A stretch of 64,000 nucleotides of DNA from Paracoccaceae bacterium (GTDB lineage Bacteria; Pseudomonadota; Alphaproteobacteria; Rhodobacterales; Rhodobacteraceae). Made by a program: the position numbers and the translations under genes. The notes below the pieces were generated by a model. It did no database searches, had not been told where the DNA came from, and saw only the letters and a program-made list of their open reading frames with translations. Positions 62,677-64,000 of the stretch are shown here, piece after piece (the first letter of the stretch is position 1; each line of letters starts with the position of its first letter). The stretch covers positions 124,001-188,000 of the forward strand of contig JANSXZ010000002.1 of NCBI GenBank assembly GCA_024742705.1, read 5' to 3'.

Positions 62677-63933
62677 TCAGACCCGGCTCAAGACGGTGTT
62701 AAAATGATCCTGCCACGCGGGCGCGGCGAAATCACGGCTGGTTTGTGGATCCTGCCCGGACCTGGCGGCATGTGTCAGCCGCTCGATACTGTTGCGCCAT
62801 TGATAACGGTCTGTTTCTGATGCGTAAACGGGAATGTCACCCAGAACCTCGCGCAGCGCGGGCAGTGGCGTTGCGACAACCGGAACGCCCAGCGCCGCCG
62901 CCTCTACCGGCGGCAGGCCAAAGCCTTCGGCGATGCTGGGAAACAGCAGGCCGGCCGACCCGGCCAGAAGCGCGGCCAGCGTGGCATCGTCGAGATCGTT
63001 GAACTCATGCACCGGGCCGCCGGAGGGCAAGGCATCCAGCCGCGCGAACACCGCCGCGTTTGACCAGCCCCGCGCGCCGCAGATCACCAGCCGGGGCATG
63101 GTTTCGGCGCTGTGACTGCGCGCCATGTCTTCCCAAAGATCCAGCAAAAGCGCGTGGTTCTTGCGCGGCTCGATGGTGCCGATGGCCATGAAATAGGGCC
63201 GCGGGATCGCCAAACCGGCAGGCAATGGGCCCGGCACCGCGACATCCACACCCAGATGCGCGACGATACCGTCGGGGCGGCGGCCCCATCGGTCGAAATG
63301 GCGCTGCGCGGTCTGCCGCGAATGTTCCGAGTTGTAGATCACCAGATCGGCCCGGCGGCCCACGCGCTGCATCCGCGCGGCGAAAACCCGGGGCGTGCCG
63401 GGGCGCTGGAACTGGGGATAGTCCAGAGGGATCACATCGTGCACCAGAACCGCGATCCGGCCTCCGGCGGATTTGATGGCGATCAGGGTCTGGTCCGTCA
63501 GGTTGCTGTGCCCGGTGTTGAGATACCAGAACCCTGGCCCGAGATGTGCCCGCAACATGCGCGCCAGACCGCGCGGCAGGCACCTGGCCCGCGCCGCACG
63601 CCGCAGATCGGTCTCTGCGCGCGCCTGCATGGGCGATTTGCGCCGGGACAGACGCGACAGCAGGCCCGCAGGGCCCCACGCGGCGGCGCCGGTCAGCTGC
63701 GGGCGCACCGCCTGCAACCCCTCCCGATCGATCAGAAGATACCCCAGCGATGTCCGCACAAGGCCAAAGACCGGGTTCGGATGGTCCAGAAGATGCGTCA
63801 GATAGGCCTGTTCGACACGGTCGACACCGGTGGCCACACGGCCCGCGCGGCTGACCAGGCGGGTCAGATCCAACAGCCGCGGCGGGAGCGGATTATTTGT
63901 CGTAATGTCCAGTTTGGTGCCACCGCCATGCAT
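62677..63933 (-). CDS. glycosyltransferase family 4
   Basis: A 418-residue GT-B glycosyltransferase. The C-terminal half has YFMAIGTIEPRKNHALLLDL, the LVICGARGWSN strand, and donor-site motif SIAEGFGLPPVEAAALGVPV. The N-terminal half includes VLVHDVIPLDYPQF and DLVIYNSEHSRQTAQRHF. It resembles mannosyltransferases of capsule assembly. The start overlaps the 3' end of the galE-like gene by 41 bases; no better ATG lies downstream near the N terminus. Confidence 0.87.
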   Translation of the reverse strand: MHGGGTKLDITTNNPLPPRLLDLTRLVSRAGRVATGVDRVEQAYLTHLLDHPNPVFGLVRTSLGYLLIDREGLQAVRPQLTGAAAWGPAGLLSRLSRRKSPMQARAETDLRRAARARCLPRGLARMLRAHLGPGFWYLNTGHSNLTDQTLIAIKSAGGRIAVLVHDVIPLDYPQFQRPGTPRVFAARMQRVGRRADLVIYNSEHSRQTAQRHFDRWGRRPDGIVAHLGVDVAVPGPLPAGLAIPRPYFMAIGTIEPRKNHALLLDLWEDMARSHSAETMPRLVICGARGWSNAAVFARLDALPSGGPVHEFNDLDDATLAALLAGSAGLLFPSIAEGFGLPPVEAAALGVPVVATPLPALREVLGDIPVYASETDRYQWRNSIERLTHAARSGQDPQTSRDFAAPAWQDHFNTVLSRV

Positions 63934-64000
63934 CTGCGATCATTGTGCCCAGATCCGACCGGGTGGGGCGCCACCCCAGTTCTTCCGCGGCGCGCACCGA
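63893..64000 (-). CDS. galE: UDP-glucose 4-epimerase-like protein, C-terminal fragment (cut by window edge)
   Basis: The last 35 codons are in the window: ELGWRPTRSDLGTMIADAWR then WHQTGHYDK and TAA. This is the typical C terminus of GalE-type SDR epimerases. The remainder lies to the right of the window. Provides UDP-galactose for the surface glycan made by the neighbouring transferases. Confidence 0.75.
   Translation of the reverse strand, partial: SVRAAEELGWRPTRSDLGTMIADAWRWHQTGHYDK

Overview
This 64 kb window is chromosomal DNA of an alphaproteobacterium, most likely a Rhodobacteraceae member of the Roseobacter type. The evidence is the high GC content, dense short-spaced operons with many ATGA overlaps, an alphaproteobacterial che cluster, TRAP transport, and a sulfonate (Xsc/Soe) module of the kind found in marine roseobacters. 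I see no rRNA, tRNA, CRISPR array, insertion sequence or prophage. No stretch over 300 bases lacks a gene; the largest gaps (11715-11991, 42887-43140, 57219-57449) carry regulatory features described below.

Layout. 1-7.8 kb: an alpha-2-macroglobulin-like protein (cut by the window edge), a hybrid sensor kinase, yaaA, recQ and yggT. 7.9-20.4 kb: UMF1-type MFS transporter, mepA, a phytase-like lipoprotein, a queuosine-precursor transporter, a small structured RNA with an 18-codon ORF, arfB, a DMT permease, the NAD-salvage genes pncB and pncA, trhO, an MFS permease, an Hsp70-like protein, an SDR and yghU. 20.5-29.1 kb: an orphan peptide-type binding protein, then a chemotaxis locus (divergent PAS/MCP-like protein; STAS-cheY-cheA-cheW-cheR-cheY-cheB-cheD).

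29.3-42.9 kb: nine closely packed minus-strand genes in two modules. The upstream one is xsc-ackA-soeABC: sulfoacetaldehyde to acetyl phosphate plus sulfite, acetyl phosphate to ATP, and sulfite to sulfate with electrons to quinone. The downstream one is a xanthine-dehydrogenase-family molybdoenzyme (FAD subunit plus fused 2Fe-2S/Mo subunit), a 6-hydroxynicotinate-reductase-like iron-sulfur flavoprotein, and a UPF0280 protein related to ApbE. 43.1-47.7 kb: divergent from xsc are a PLP aminotransferase, a thiamine-diphosphate enzyme, a P-loop protein of unknown function and a BKACE enzyme. The shared intergenic region has two TauR-box-like direct repeats and a G-run tandem repeat. I infer that the aminotransferase and ThDP enzyme may turn an amino-sulfonate (for example cysteate via sulfopyruvate) into the aldehyde used by Xsc; this is untested.

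47.7-64 kb: an alpha/beta hydrolase, a small hypothetical gene, a transmembrane chemoreceptor with a CheR/CheB tether, a TRAP transporter (dctPQM order) with palindromic operators, rnd, lptC-lptA-lptB-hpf-ptsN (no rpoN between lptB and hpf), and a surface-polysaccharide group: sulfotransferase, branching glycosyltransferase, GT2, GT4 and the 3' end of a galE-like epimerase running off the window.
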